Source: Ilumatobacter sp.
GTDB lineage: Bacteria > Actinomycetota > Acidimicrobiia > Acidimicrobiales > Ilumatobacteraceae
Reading direction: 5' to 3'
Length of the DNA stretch: 56,334 nt
Assembly: GCA_007693335.1 (NCBI GenBank)
Contig: REDU01000098.1
Coordinates: 1 to 56,334, forward strand
Part shown: positions 15,453 to 23,647 of the stretch, one piece after another
How positions within the stretch are numbered: position 1 is the stretch's first letter
How the letters are laid out: every line of letters starts with the position of its first letter
Notes under the pieces: model-generated
The model's database searches: none
Told to the model about the DNA's origin: nothing
What the model saw: the letters and a program-made list of their open reading frames with translations, nothing else
Made by a program: the position numbers and the translations under genes

Positions 15453-15890
15453 TCAGGCCGGGTCGAACCAGAGGATCGACGGGTCACCACCGCTGTAGTC
15501 GATCGTGAACTCTTCACCCGCTGCGACGTCGCGCAGCGTCGAGTACTGCAAGGCGTCGTAGCCGAGCACGTACCCCGACTCGGCGTCGACGTCGTCCGCG
15601 TCGATGCGGTGGTAGACACAGTTGGGGTCGGGATCGTGGTTGAACAGCGAGCCGTAGCCGAGCGCCAGCACCGACGTGCCGAGGTCTTCGTCCCAGCCGT
15701 AGACGAGACCTCGCAACGGTGTGGTCTCGAGGGTCTCGACATCGTCCTCCGACATCAACATGACCGGTGCCACGTGGACGACGGTTCCGGCTGCGATGCC
15801 CTCGGCGGCGAAGGCACCGAGTCCGTGCTTGGGCGACGGGCCGACCCGGACGAGCACAGCGGATCGGACGAGGGCCTCGGGCGACATCAT
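15453..15890 (-). CDS. SET-domain protein (predicted lysine methyltransferase)
   Basis: A 145-residue compact SET protein. The N-terminal SET strand VRVGPSPKHGLGAFAAEGIA, the GSLFNHDPDPNCVYH motif (equivalent to the RFINHxCxPN SAM-binding knot) and the GEEFTIDYSGGDPSILWF C-terminal motif are all present; Asn-His and Tyr match catalytic and SAM-binding residues of known SET enzymes. There is no pre- or post-SET cysteine cluster. It is the last gene of a minus-strand operon: its ATG overlaps the P450 stop by 4 bp (ATGA). Bacterial SET proteins are uncommon and their substrates mostly unknown; here the context suggests modification of an operon partner or a small-molecule role. Confidence 0.8.
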   Translation of the reverse strand: MMSPEALVRSAVLVRVGPSPKHGLGAFAAEGIAAGTVVHVAPVMLMSEDDVETLETTPLRGLVYGWDEDLGTSVLALGYGSLFNHDPDPNCVYHRIDADDVDAESGYVLGYDALQYSTLRDVAAGEEFTIDYSGGDPSILWFDPA

Positions 15891-17212
15891 CCAGACGGTA
15901 CCGGCGCGGCTCCGTCGGCCCCACCCTCGAGACCGCCATCACCGAGTTCGACGTCCAGTCGGATCAGCCCACGCAACAAGAAGCTCGGGTGGTACTCGAA
16001 CGTGTTCGAATCAGCCAGTCCGAACGACTCGATGCGCGCCAGCAGCTCCTCGAGCGCGACCCGACCCTCGAGACGGGACAGCCCGGCGCCGAGACAGAAG
16101 TGGATCCCCTTGCCGAACGCCAGGTGCTCGCGGAGGCGCTCACGGTCGGGGTCGAAGAGGTCGGGATGCTCGAAGACCGAATCGTCGCGGTTCGCGGAGC
16201 AGAACGCCACGACCACCCGGGATCCCGCAGGGAGCGACACACCGCCCAACTCCGTGTCACGGGTCACGAGTCGGAACATCCCCTGGGTGGGGGTGGACAG
16301 TCGGAGCGTCTCTTCGACCACCGCCTCGGCGCGCGTCGGGTCGGCACGCAGACGCTGCCATTCGTCGGGACGCTCCCCCAGCAGGCGCATCATCTCGGTC
16401 AGCATCTTCGTGGTCGTCTCGTTGCCGGCCACCAGCAACTGCTGCAGGATGCTCAGCATCTCGGGGAGGTCGAGGGGTCGTGTGTCGACCACGTCGGGGT
16501 CGTCGTCGTCGAGTCGGGCGTCGATGAGGGTCGTCAGCAGGTCGTCCCGGGGATCACGACGGCGACGCTCGATCTGATCGGCGAAATGGTGCTGGAACTC
16601 GTTCACGCCGCGCTCCGCCGCGAGACGTTCCTCGAACGACGCGACCGTGCCGATGCCCGCGACCGAATCGTCGGACCACCGCTTGAAGTCGTCGAGTCGA
16701 TCGTCGGGAACGGCCAGCGCCCTCGCGATCACCCGCACCGGCAACGGCACGGCGAACGCCTCGACGAACTCGATCTGTCGACGATCGACCCATCCGTCGA
16801 TCAGCTCACCGGCGATCCGCCGGATCTCCGGTTCGAGCGCCGCGAGCGCCTTCGGCGTGAACGCCTTCGACACCAGGCGCCGGTAACGGGTGTGCTCGGG
16901 CTGATCAGCCGTCAGCATCGTCGGCACCCGTGGATAGCCCTCGGCGAACACCTCGGCCATCTGCTCGCGCTCGGCCCTCGGCATCGGCATCCCCACCGAC
17001 CCGAATCGGGACGAGTAGGTGGCCGGGTCACGCAGCACGTCGAGCACGAGATCGTGGCGGGTGACGAGGTACACCCCGAGCCGCTCGGCGAGCAGCACCG
17101 GGGCCTCGGCCCGCATCCGGGCGTAGTGCGGGAACGGGCACTGCAGCGTGTCGGCGTCGAACGGGTCGAACCCACCGAGATCGGTGGTCGATGCCACCTC
17201 GTCTGCACTCAC
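15887..17212 (-). CDS. Cytochrome P450
   Basis: A 441-residue soluble bacterial P450. The I-helix oxygen-activation motif is LLVAGNETTTKM, the K-helix ExxR is EETLRLS, and the heme-thiolate motif FGKGIHFCLGAGLSRLE contains the axial Cys. The N-terminal part (CPFPHYARMRAEAPVLL) matches bacterial class I P450s that use ferredoxin and ferredoxin reductase; neither is encoded nearby. The GTG at 17212 overlaps the stop of the carotenoid oxygenase gene by 4 bp (GTGA), and its own stop overlaps the SET gene ATG. It probably hydroxylates a product or substrate of the carotenoid-oxygenase step; this is inference from operon structure. Confidence 0.93.
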   Translation of the reverse strand: MSADEVASTTDLGGFDPFDADTLQCPFPHYARMRAEAPVLLAERLGVYLVTRHDLVLDVLRDPATYSSRFGSVGMPMPRAEREQMAEVFAEGYPRVPTMLTADQPEHTRYRRLVSKAFTPKALAALEPEIRRIAGELIDGWVDRRQIEFVEAFAVPLPVRVIARALAVPDDRLDDFKRWSDDSVAGIGTVASFEERLAAERGVNEFQHHFADQIERRRRDPRDDLLTTLIDARLDDDDPDVVDTRPLDLPEMLSILQQLLVAGNETTTKMLTEMMRLLGERPDEWQRLRADPTRAEAVVEETLRLSTPTQGMFRLVTRDTELGGVSLPAGSRVVVAFCSANRDDSVFEHPDLFDPDRERLREHLAFGKGIHFCLGAGLSRLEGRVALEELLARIESFGLADSNTFEYHPSFLLRGLIRLDVELGDGGLEGGADGAAPVPSG

Positions 17213-18552
17213 GTCTCGGGGAGCACGGCGTCGTCGATCCAGCTCCCGTGGAACCCGAACGGCACCCGACGGGGCAGGTGCACCCGGGCGACCGGCTCGC
17301 TCCCCGGCGCCGAGGCATCGAGGATCACCAGATCGGAGGAGTCGGTGGCCGCGTCGTACACGAGTCCCATCGCCCATCCTTCGTCCTCGCCGGCATCGGG
17401 GCCGTCCTGCACGAACACGAACTCACCGGGGTGCGAGTCGGGTCCGAGGTCGAAGACGGACTGGGATCCTGCCGACAGATCCCACTTGACGACCACCCCC
17501 GCCACCCGATCGTCGAGCAGCACTCGGCCGCCGTCACGGGGTGCGACGCCCCAGCCGTAGCGGTGCCGGAGCCCCTGCACCCGGTCGTCGACCCGTGGGA
17601 AACCGTGCGCCACCTCGTCGAGTTGCTGCTCGTGCACCGATCCGGTCCCGAGATCGAACGTCCAGCGGTGGAGGAACGAGGGCGGGAAGTCGTTCATCCC
17701 GTTGCGCCACATCGACTCGTGGCGGCCCACGTCGCACACCACGGTGTCGCCCTCGACGTAGGCGTTCAGCGGGTGGAAGACGTAGCAGGGGTCGACCTCG
17801 AACCACCGGATGTCGGCGTCGGTGCCGTGGCGGGGCACGATGCCGATGCGGGCACCGTAGTGGTCGTCCCACCGGATCGGGGCCCCGGGATTGTCGAAGT
17901 CGAACACGACCGGCAGATCCATGAAGATGGCGTGATCGCGGGTGATCATGAAGTCGTGCATCATCGTGCCGCGGGGCACGGTGATCGGGGCCGAGTGCAC
18001 GAGTCGACCGGCTGCGTCGAGCACGTGGTACGTGAGATGGGGAGCGATGGGCGAGTACCCGAAGAAGTGGAGCTCACCGGTCTCGGGGCAGAGCTTGGGA
18101 TGGGCGGTGAACGCCGAGGTGAGTCGACCGTCGAAGTCGTCGCAACCGATCGTGTCGAGATCACGGTCGATCTCGTAGGGGAAGTGGCCCTCCTCGAGCG
18201 TCCAGATCCGACCGGCGTGGGCGAGCACGTGGGTGTTGGCCGCGCTGGCCGTCGGGTCGAGCATCGCCTCGCCGTCCATGGCGTCGAGACCCTTGGCGAG
18301 CTTGGTGGTGCGCACCCACCGGTTCTTGTACCACTCGGCACGACCATCCTCGAGCCGGATACCGTGCACCATCCCGTCGCCGAAGAACCAGTGCTGGGTG
18401 GGGGCTTTCGGGTTGCTGCCGTTGCGGAGGTAGCGCCCGGAGAGCGAGGGCGGAACGGACCCGGTGACCGGCAGATCGTGCACGGTCAGCTCGTCGTGGA
18501 CGGGCGCGAAGTTCCCGGTGAGGAACCACGGCGTCGTGGCGGTGTCGGTCAT
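17209..18552 (-). CDS. Carotenoid cleavage oxygenase (RPE65 family)
   Basis: A 447-residue non-heme iron dioxygenase of the carotenoid/stilbene/lignin-dimer cleavage family. The four iron-binding His lie in the family motifs: AHPKLC (H151), MMHDFMIT (H199), VFHPLNAY (H260) and GFHGSW (H435). The N-terminal RYLRNGSNP and GDGMVHGIRL motifs are also typical. The enzyme cleaves a polyene or styryl double bond with O2 to give aldehydes or ketones. The ATG at 18552 lies within the palindrome CATGACGTCATG, with GGGAG upstream as a possible ribosome site. The P450 gene overlaps its stop by 4 bp, and the acyl-CoA synthetase gene ends 32 bp upstream. The substrate may be an apocarotenoid or another plant-derived phenolic. 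Confidence 0.92.
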   Translation of the reverse strand: MTDTATTPWFLTGNFAPVHDELTVHDLPVTGSVPPSLSGRYLRNGSNPKAPTQHWFFGDGMVHGIRLEDGRAEWYKNRWVRTTKLAKGLDAMDGEAMLDPTASAANTHVLAHAGRIWTLEEGHFPYEIDRDLDTIGCDDFDGRLTSAFTAHPKLCPETGELHFFGYSPIAPHLTYHVLDAAGRLVHSAPITVPRGTMMHDFMITRDHAIFMDLPVVFDFDNPGAPIRWDDHYGARIGIVPRHGTDADIRWFEVDPCYVFHPLNAYVEGDTVVCDVGRHESMWRNGMNDFPPSFLHRWTFDLGTGSVHEQQLDEVAHGFPRVDDRVQGLRHRYGWGVAPRDGGRVLLDDRVAGVVVKWDLSAGSQSVFDLGPDSHPGEFVFVQDGPDAGEDEGWAMGLVYDAATDSSDLVILDASAPGSEPVARVHLPRRVPFGFHGSWIDDAVLPET

Positions 18553-18561
18553 GACGTCATG
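18550..18561. promoter_or_regulatory. 12-bp palindrome over the carotenoid-oxygenase start codon
   Basis: CATGACGTCATG is a perfect palindrome and includes the minus-strand ATG at 18552-18550. Such a dyad at a start codon may bind a regulator (TGACGTCA-like core) or form an mRNA structure at the initiation site. With only 12 bp it could also be chance. Confidence 0.25.
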
Positions 18562-18584
18562 CTCCCATGCCCGGATGGGGTTGG

Positions 18585-20165
18585 CTAGATGCGTCGGTCC
18601 CGGCCGACCCAGTACGGATCGCGGAGCGGTCTCTTCTGGATCTTCCCGGTGCCGGTGCGCGGGATCTCGTCGACGAAATCGACCGTCTTCGGCGCCTTGT
18701 AGCCGGCGAGGTGTTCGCGACAGTACGACACGAGACGCTCGGCCAACTCGGCTCCGGGCTCCACGCCCTCGGCGGGCTGCACGACCGCCTTCACCTGTTC
18801 GCCGTACTCGTCGTCGGGCACCCCGATCACGGCCACGTCGGCCACCTCAGGGTGCACGGCCAGCACCCCCTCGATCTCGGCCGGATAGATGTTCACCCCG
18901 CCAGAGATGATCATGTCGATGCGGCGGTCCGACAGCCAGAGGTAGCCGTCGTGGTCGAGGTAGCCCACATCGCCGGTCGTGAACACGCCGGGTTCGAGGT
19001 GGGCGGCCTCGGTCTTCGAGGGATCCTTGTGGTACTCGAATCCCATGCCCATCAGGTTGCGGAAGTACAGCGTGCCCTCCTCCCCCACCCCGACCCGCTG
19101 ACCCGACTCGTCGGCCACGATCACCTCGACCGTCTCGACCGGCTTGCCGACGCTGCCGCCCTTCTCGAGCCACTCCTCCGACGAGATCGTCGAGATGATC
19201 GACCCCTCCGTCGAGCCGTAGTACTCGGTGATCTTCGGTCCCCACCACTCGATCAGGCCCGCCTTCACCTTGGGCGGACAGGGCGCGGCGCCGTGCCACA
19301 CCGCCTCCATCGACGAACCGTCGTACCCGCGCTTCACGTGGTCGGGCAGGTCGAGCAGGCGCTTCATCTGCGTCGGGACGAGGTGGACGTTGGTGCACCC
19401 GTGACGGTCGATCAGCTCGAGCACCTCGGCCGAGTCGTACCGGTGCTGCATCACGACCGACGAACCGCCCACCATGGGCAGGAACGAGTAGGCCCACTGG
19501 GCCGAGTGGTACGCCGGACCGCACAGCAGCGTGCGCCCGGGAATGGGCAACCAGTTCCCGAAGCTCGCGGCGATCAGCTGCATGATGTCGGGCGCGAGCT
19601 CGGTGTTGCCCGACAGCGCGCCGCGGACACCCTTCGGACGTCCGGTGGTCCCCGAGGTGTAGAACATCGGCCCGCCCAGGCGCTGCTCGGCGGGCTCGTC
19701 GGGGCTGCCGTCGGCCACGACCTCGTCGAGGGGGACGAACCGCCCATCGTGCTCGACCGCCCCGTACGAGCCGTCGAGCGGTAGGCCCACCACCAGCTCG
19801 ACGCGAGCGCTGCGATCGTCGTCGAGTGCCGCCGCCACCTGATCGGCGTACCTGGCGTCGACGAACACGGCGGTCACGTCGGCATCGTCGAACACGTAGG
19901 CGAGCTCGTCGGCCACCCAGTGCCAGTTGACCGGCACGTACGTCCAGCCGCCGTGCGCACACGCCATCGCCAACTCGAACCACTCACGCCGGTTGCCGGC
20001 CACGATCGCCACCGTGTGGCCGGCCGCCAGCCCACGGTCGCGCAGACCGTTCACCAGACGGTTCACGCGCTCGTCGAGGTCGGCCCATGTCGTGACACCG
20101 TTGGCGTCGGTGAGTGCGGCGTCGGCACCCCGGTCAGCGGCGTGTGCCGCGGTGAGCGTTGCCAT
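18585..20165 (-). CDS. Acyl-CoA synthetase (AMP-forming)
   Basis: A 526-residue adenylate-forming ligase that activates a carboxylic acid to its CoA thioester. The P-loop-like motif FYTSGTTGRPKGVRG, the EYYGSTEGS motif, the hinge TGDVGYLDHDGYLWLSDR and the C-terminal catalytic Lys in PRTGTGKIQKR are all present, as in FadD-type synthetases. It heads a minus-strand gene series followed after 32 bp by the carotenoid oxygenase and P450, so the acid may derive from cleavage of the same compound. The ATG at 20165 begins the conserved fold. A GGAATAGG-type sequence near 20210 may hold the promoter. Confidence 0.92.
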   Translation of the reverse strand: MATLTAAHAADRGADAALTDANGVTTWADLDERVNRLVNGLRDRGLAAGHTVAIVAGNRREWFELAMACAHGGWTYVPVNWHWVADELAYVFDDADVTAVFVDARYADQVAAALDDDRSARVELVVGLPLDGSYGAVEHDGRFVPLDEVVADGSPDEPAEQRLGGPMFYTSGTTGRPKGVRGALSGNTELAPDIMQLIAASFGNWLPIPGRTLLCGPAYHSAQWAYSFLPMVGGSSVVMQHRYDSAEVLELIDRHGCTNVHLVPTQMKRLLDLPDHVKRGYDGSSMEAVWHGAAPCPPKVKAGLIEWWGPKITEYYGSTEGSIISTISSEEWLEKGGSVGKPVETVEVIVADESGQRVGVGEEGTLYFRNLMGMGFEYHKDPSKTEAAHLEPGVFTTGDVGYLDHDGYLWLSDRRIDMIISGGVNIYPAEIEGVLAVHPEVADVAVIGVPDDEYGEQVKAVVQPAEGVEPGAELAERLVSYCREHLAGYKAPKTVDFVDEIPRTGTGKIQKRPLRDPYWVGRDRRI

Positions 20166-20289
20166 GTTCCCCTTCCCCGCCGACCCCCATCGGCTGGCTC
20201 GAGCCTATTCCACTGACCGCGGCGACGAGCTGACCAGCACCATCGACGCGCTCGTCATCGAGACGCGGACGGTTCGACGGTGATGCGAA

Positions 20290-20302
20290 CAGACGTCGTC
20301 TG
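20290..20302. promoter_or_regulatory. 13-bp palindrome in a divergent intergenic region
   Basis: CAGACG-T-CGTCTG is a perfect dyad in the 218-bp gap between the divergently transcribed acyl-CoA synthetase and flavin-fold genes. The gap contains no convincing gene. The dyad could be an operator for one or both promoters; no cognate regulator lies next to it. Confidence 0.3.
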
Positions 20303-20383
20303 CACCGATACGGCCGCGCTGACCCCTTCCGTCCGCCGCTGCGATCTGGCAGATTGGTCAGCACCAGAAAGGCAGGTGTTGCC

Positions 20384-20818
20384 GTGTCGACACTCCGGAC
20401 CATCCCCGCTCCGGCTCAGGCGCTCCTCGGATCGGACGCTCTCGCCCACGTGATCACCCGCAACGCGGACGGGAGTCCGCAGGTGTCGGTCGTGTGGTGC
20501 GGTATCAGGGGTGACCGCGTCGTGTTCTGCACCGAGGGGAGCACCGCCAAAGTGCGCAACCTCAGACGCGACCCACGCGTGGTGCTCTCGATCGAGGACG
20601 AGGTGCGCAACCTGGCCGGCACCCAGCACCATCTCGTGGTGCACGGCACCGCCAAGGTACTCGGACCGGCCGATCCTGACCTCTGCGACGAGCTGTGCCG
20701 CACGTACGTGGGCCGCGCTGATCACCCCACGAACCTCAAGGACTCACCCACCGCCGTGACGGTGGCGGTCGACGTCGAGCGGCTCGCCGGCAACGGCCCC
20801 TGGACGGTCGACGACTGA
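20384..20818 (+). CDS. PPOX-class flavin/F420-binding protein
   Basis: A 144-residue split-barrel protein of the pyridoxamine-phosphate-oxidase-like superfamily. It matches the F420-dependent group with LLGSDALAHVITRNADGSPQ, VWCGIRGDRVVFCTEGSTAK and NLRRDPRVVLSIED, strands that bind flavin or F420. Members reduce or oxidise diverse small molecules. The GTG at 20384 follows an AGGCAGG-type ribosome site; the frame stays open to 20354. F420 use is common in actinobacteria and is inferred from the subfamily pattern. It is a single gene divergent from the acyl-CoA synthetase; substrate unknown. Confidence 0.82.
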   Translation: MSTLRTIPAPAQALLGSDALAHVITRNADGSPQVSVVWCGIRGDRVVFCTEGSTAKVRNLRRDPRVVLSIEDEVRNLAGTQHHLVVHGTAKVLGPADPDLCDELCRTYVGRADHPTNLKDSPTAVTVAVDVERLAGNGPWTVDD

Positions 20819-20850
20819 CTCTCCGGTGACGACCGGCGCTCCTGGTGGGG

Positions 20851-22284
20851 TCAGCCGTCGGGCACGCGGTAGGGCGCGACCACGTCTGTACTCCGGCCGT
20901 CGGTGGCCAGCCCCTCGAGCACGAACCGGTCGATGAGGCGGTGCAACAGTCGCAGCCGGGCTTCCTGGTAGTTGCCGAACGTCACGCCACGCTTGCCGGT
21001 GCTCGTCATCCCGGCTTGCACCCGGGGCAGGTTCGCCATGTCCTGCTCGAACACCTCGGCCAGACTGCCCATCCCCGACGCCTCGTGCCACGCCTGGTCG
21101 AGCGTCAGCTGCTGCAGCGGAGCGGGGTCGGGTCGATCGGCGCCGTCGGGCACCGGCGTCATGCGGATCACGTCCATGAAGCACGTGGACGGAGTGGCCC
21201 CCGGCCGCCAGCGGTACACGAGCGACTGGCCGACACCCGCCCACGGGGCGAAGGCCGGGAACACGTGGTAGAGGATGGCGTCGAGCATCTCGGCATCGGA
21301 GTACCCCGACATGTCGTGGCCGTACCGGTCGCCCATCGCGGCGCGGAACACCTCGGCAACCACCTTCCTGGCCGTCTCTCCGTCGGGCACCGGCACCGCT
21401 CCGCTCGGGAGCTTCGCGGCGAACGCGAGGTAGGCATCGGCCACCTGCTGCTCGCTCAGCTCCCCGAGGTGGGGACTCTGCGACCCGAAGCCGTTGTAGA
21501 AACGAGTGACGTAGGGCGAGTCCGCCCACATCGAGTACTCACTGTTCGTGTCAGCGGTGAACTCGAGGATCTGTGGGTGCGTCGCGATCACGTGATAGCC
21601 CTCGGCGAACGCCTCCATGCAGATCTTCCAGTTGGCCGGCACCTCCTTCACCGCGTGGAACGACACGTATCGCTGCTCGAGCCCGAAGTCGCGGTCGAAG
21701 TGCTCGACGAGCTTGTCGGCGTACTGCTCGAACGGCGGTGCACCCGGGTCGATGTTCACGAACACGAACCCGCACCACGTGGCCACCTGGGCCTCGGGGA
21801 GACACGAGATGGTCGGATCGTTGCGGACGTGCGGGAAGTCCCAGTCGGCCGGCAACTCGACGAGCGTGCCATCGAGGTCCCACCGCCACCCGTGGAACGG
21901 GCACCGGAACGACGCCACCCGACCGTCGCCGGTGCGGAGCTTGGTGCCACGGTGCAGGCAGGCGTTGTGGTACGCCCGGATCGAACCGTCACGGGTGCGG
22001 GTGACGAGCAACGACTGGCCGGCCACGTCGTACACCACGTGATCGCCCGGATCGCGCAGCGAGTCGATGTGGCACGCCATCTGCCAGGTGCGGGTCCACA
22101 GGTACTCGGCCTCGAGCGCCGCGAACTCGGACGACGTGTACCGCCGCTTGGGGACCTCGGCGGTTCCCTGGGGCACGTACCCGTGATCGAGCAGCGACGC
22201 CGGCACCGGTCGGCTGTCGGCGGCGAGCAGGTCCTGCACGCTCGGCCCCGGGCTGCGCGCCGCCGGATCCTCGTCGATGCTCAT
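20851..22284 (-). CDS. Rieske non-heme iron oxygenase, alpha subunit
   Basis: A 477-residue aromatic-ring-hydroxylating-type oxygenase. The Rieske [2Fe-2S] site is CLH(RGTKLRTGDGRVASFR)CPFH, with C-X-H-X16-C-X2-H spacing, followed by GWRWDLDGTL. The catalytic domain holds the mononuclear-iron region NWKICMEAFAEGYHVIATHP, where His-X4-His supplies ligands. The enzyme inserts O2 or performs oxidative demethylation, using electrons from a reductase not encoded here. It is divergent from the acyl-CoA dehydrogenase gene across a 60-bp gap. The plausible substrate is a hydrophobic acid or steroid-like ring; inference only. Confidence 0.93.
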   Translation of the reverse strand: MSIDEDPAARSPGPSVQDLLAADSRPVPASLLDHGYVPQGTAEVPKRRYTSSEFAALEAEYLWTRTWQMACHIDSLRDPGDHVVYDVAGQSLLVTRTRDGSIRAYHNACLHRGTKLRTGDGRVASFRCPFHGWRWDLDGTLVELPADWDFPHVRNDPTISCLPEAQVATWCGFVFVNIDPGAPPFEQYADKLVEHFDRDFGLEQRYVSFHAVKEVPANWKICMEAFAEGYHVIATHPQILEFTADTNSEYSMWADSPYVTRFYNGFGSQSPHLGELSEQQVADAYLAFAAKLPSGAVPVPDGETARKVVAEVFRAAMGDRYGHDMSGYSDAEMLDAILYHVFPAFAPWAGVGQSLVYRWRPGATPSTCFMDVIRMTPVPDGADRPDPAPLQQLTLDQAWHEASGMGSLAEVFEQDMANLPRVQAGMTSTGKRGVTFGNYQEARLRLLHRLIDRFVLEGLATDGRSTDVVAPYRVPDG

Positions 22285-22319
22285 CGCCGAGATGCTGCAG
22301 CAACGTGGTCACCGAGTCA

Positions 22320-22346
22320 ATGACCGTCAATTATGGTCGAGGTCAT
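22320..22346 (+). promoter_or_regulatory. Dyad and -10 between Rieske oxygenase and acyl-CoA dehydrogenase genes
   Basis: ATGACC (22320-22325) and GGTCAT (22341-22346) form an inverted repeat, with an inner GACC/GGTC pair (22322-22325 and 22335-22338). TATGGT (22332-22337) lies 7 nt before ATG 22345, fitting a leaderless start for the dehydrogenase. The dyad spans the promoter and could bind a shared repressor of both divergent genes. Confidence 0.4.
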
Positions 22347-23625
22347 GACGGCGGCACCGGCGCGCGATGCGGCACGAGCGGTGAGCCTCGATGAGTTCGT
22401 CGACGAGGCGCGGCGCTGGCTCGATGCGCACGCCGAACCGCGCCAGGACTCCACGGGCCACGAACCATGGGGCGATGGCGAGTTCAGCGTGGCGGTGTTC
22501 CACTCGCTGTCGACCGACCAGGAGCGAGCCCTCCTCGACCGGCTCCGCCGGTGGACGCAGACCAAGGCCACCCGCGGTTACCACGCGATCACCGCCCCGC
22601 CCGACGAGGGCGGACTCGGGCTCCCGGGCGCGTTCGCCCGCGCGTTCGGCAAGCTCGAGCAGAGCTTCGTCACCCCCACCAGCCACGAGACCCACAGTGT
22701 GACGACCCGGCTCATCGCCCCGACCATCCGGATCTTCGGCGACCACCAGCAACGCGAGCAGCACGTGGCCGACTTCCTCGCCGCCCGATCTCTGTGTTGC
22801 CAGCTGTTCTCCGAACCGGGAGCCGGCTCCGATCTCGCCACGCTCGCATGCCGTGCGGTCCGCGACGGCGATGGGTGGATCGTGAACGGCCAGAAGGTGT
22901 GGAGCTCGGGCGCCCAGTTCTCACAGTGGGGCCAGCTCATCGCCCGCACTGATCCGTCACTCCCCAAGCACCGGGGTCTCACGGCCTTCGTCATCCCGAT
23001 GGACCTCCCCGGTGTCGAGGTCCGACCGATCAAGCAGATGAGCGGCGGTTCGTCGTTCAACGAGGTGTTCTTCACCGACGTGCGGGTACCCGATTCGATG
23101 CGGCTCGGACCCGAGAACGAGGGCTGGAAGGTCGCGCTCACCACGCTCGGATTCGAGCGCGACCATTCCGAGGGCTCCGGCGGCGGTCGGGTGGGCGGAT
23201 CGTGGCGCCAGCTGCTGGCGACCGCGCGAGCGATGGGCGTGACCGACCGCCCCGTGCTGCGTCAGGAGCTGGCCCGCAGCTACACGCACCATCGCATCGA
23301 GGGGTTCGTGAACCGACGTGCCGCCGATCTCCGGCGGGCCGGCGCCCAGCCGGGTCCCGAGGGATCGCTCGGCAAGCTGCTGTGGACGCAGGGGATGACC
23401 CAGATGTCCGATGTGATCTCGCAGGTGTTGGGAGCAGCGCTGGTGACCGACACCGACCAGTGGGGCACCTACGCCTGGGGCGAACACGTGCTGGGCGCAC
23501 CCGGGTACCGCATCGCCGGCGGTTCCGACGAGGTGCAACGCAACATCATCGGCGAGCGCGTACTCGGCCTCCCGGCCGAACCACGCCTCGACAAGGACCT
23601 CGCGTGGAACGACATCCCACGCTGA
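22345..23625 (+). CDS. Acyl-CoA dehydrogenase
   Basis: A 426-residue flavoenzyme that introduces an alpha-beta double bond in an acyl-CoA. Signature motifs are QLFSEPGAGSDLATLACRAV (FAD and substrate loop), WIVNGQKVWSSGA, and the C-terminal GGSDEVQRNIIGERVLGLP. Length and motifs fit the ACAD family, including steroid-chain FadE types. Two in-frame starts exist, 22333 and 22345; the second is chosen because TATGGT, a leaderless-type -10, overlaps the first. The SDR gene follows after 22 bp on the same strand, so both probably form an operon. The acyl chain is unknown. Confidence 0.92.
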   Translation: MTAAPARDAARAVSLDEFVDEARRWLDAHAEPRQDSTGHEPWGDGEFSVAVFHSLSTDQERALLDRLRRWTQTKATRGYHAITAPPDEGGLGLPGAFARAFGKLEQSFVTPTSHETHSVTTRLIAPTIRIFGDHQQREQHVADFLAARSLCCQLFSEPGAGSDLATLACRAVRDGDGWIVNGQKVWSSGAQFSQWGQLIARTDPSLPKHRGLTAFVIPMDLPGVEVRPIKQMSGGSSFNEVFFTDVRVPDSMRLGPENEGWKVALTTLGFERDHSEGSGGGRVGGSWRQLLATARAMGVTDRPVLRQELARSYTHHRIEGFVNRRAADLRRAGAQPGPEGSLGKLLWTQGMTQMSDVISQVLGAALVTDTDQWGTYAWGEHVLGAPGYRIAGGSDEVQRNIIGERVLGLPAEPRLDKDLAWNDIPR

Positions 23626-23647
23626 CAGCGCTCGAGGAGGGCACCCC

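Noticed and set aside
15767-17560. Plus-strand 597-codon open frame opposite the P450 gene
   Set aside because: No domain is visible, and the P450 heme and I-helix motifs lie on the minus strand.
20166-20383. Short plus-strand frame from ATG 20283 in the intergenic gap
   Set aside because: It continues out of frame into the flavin-protein gene with Arg/Ser-rich residues and no ribosome site; it looks like chance.
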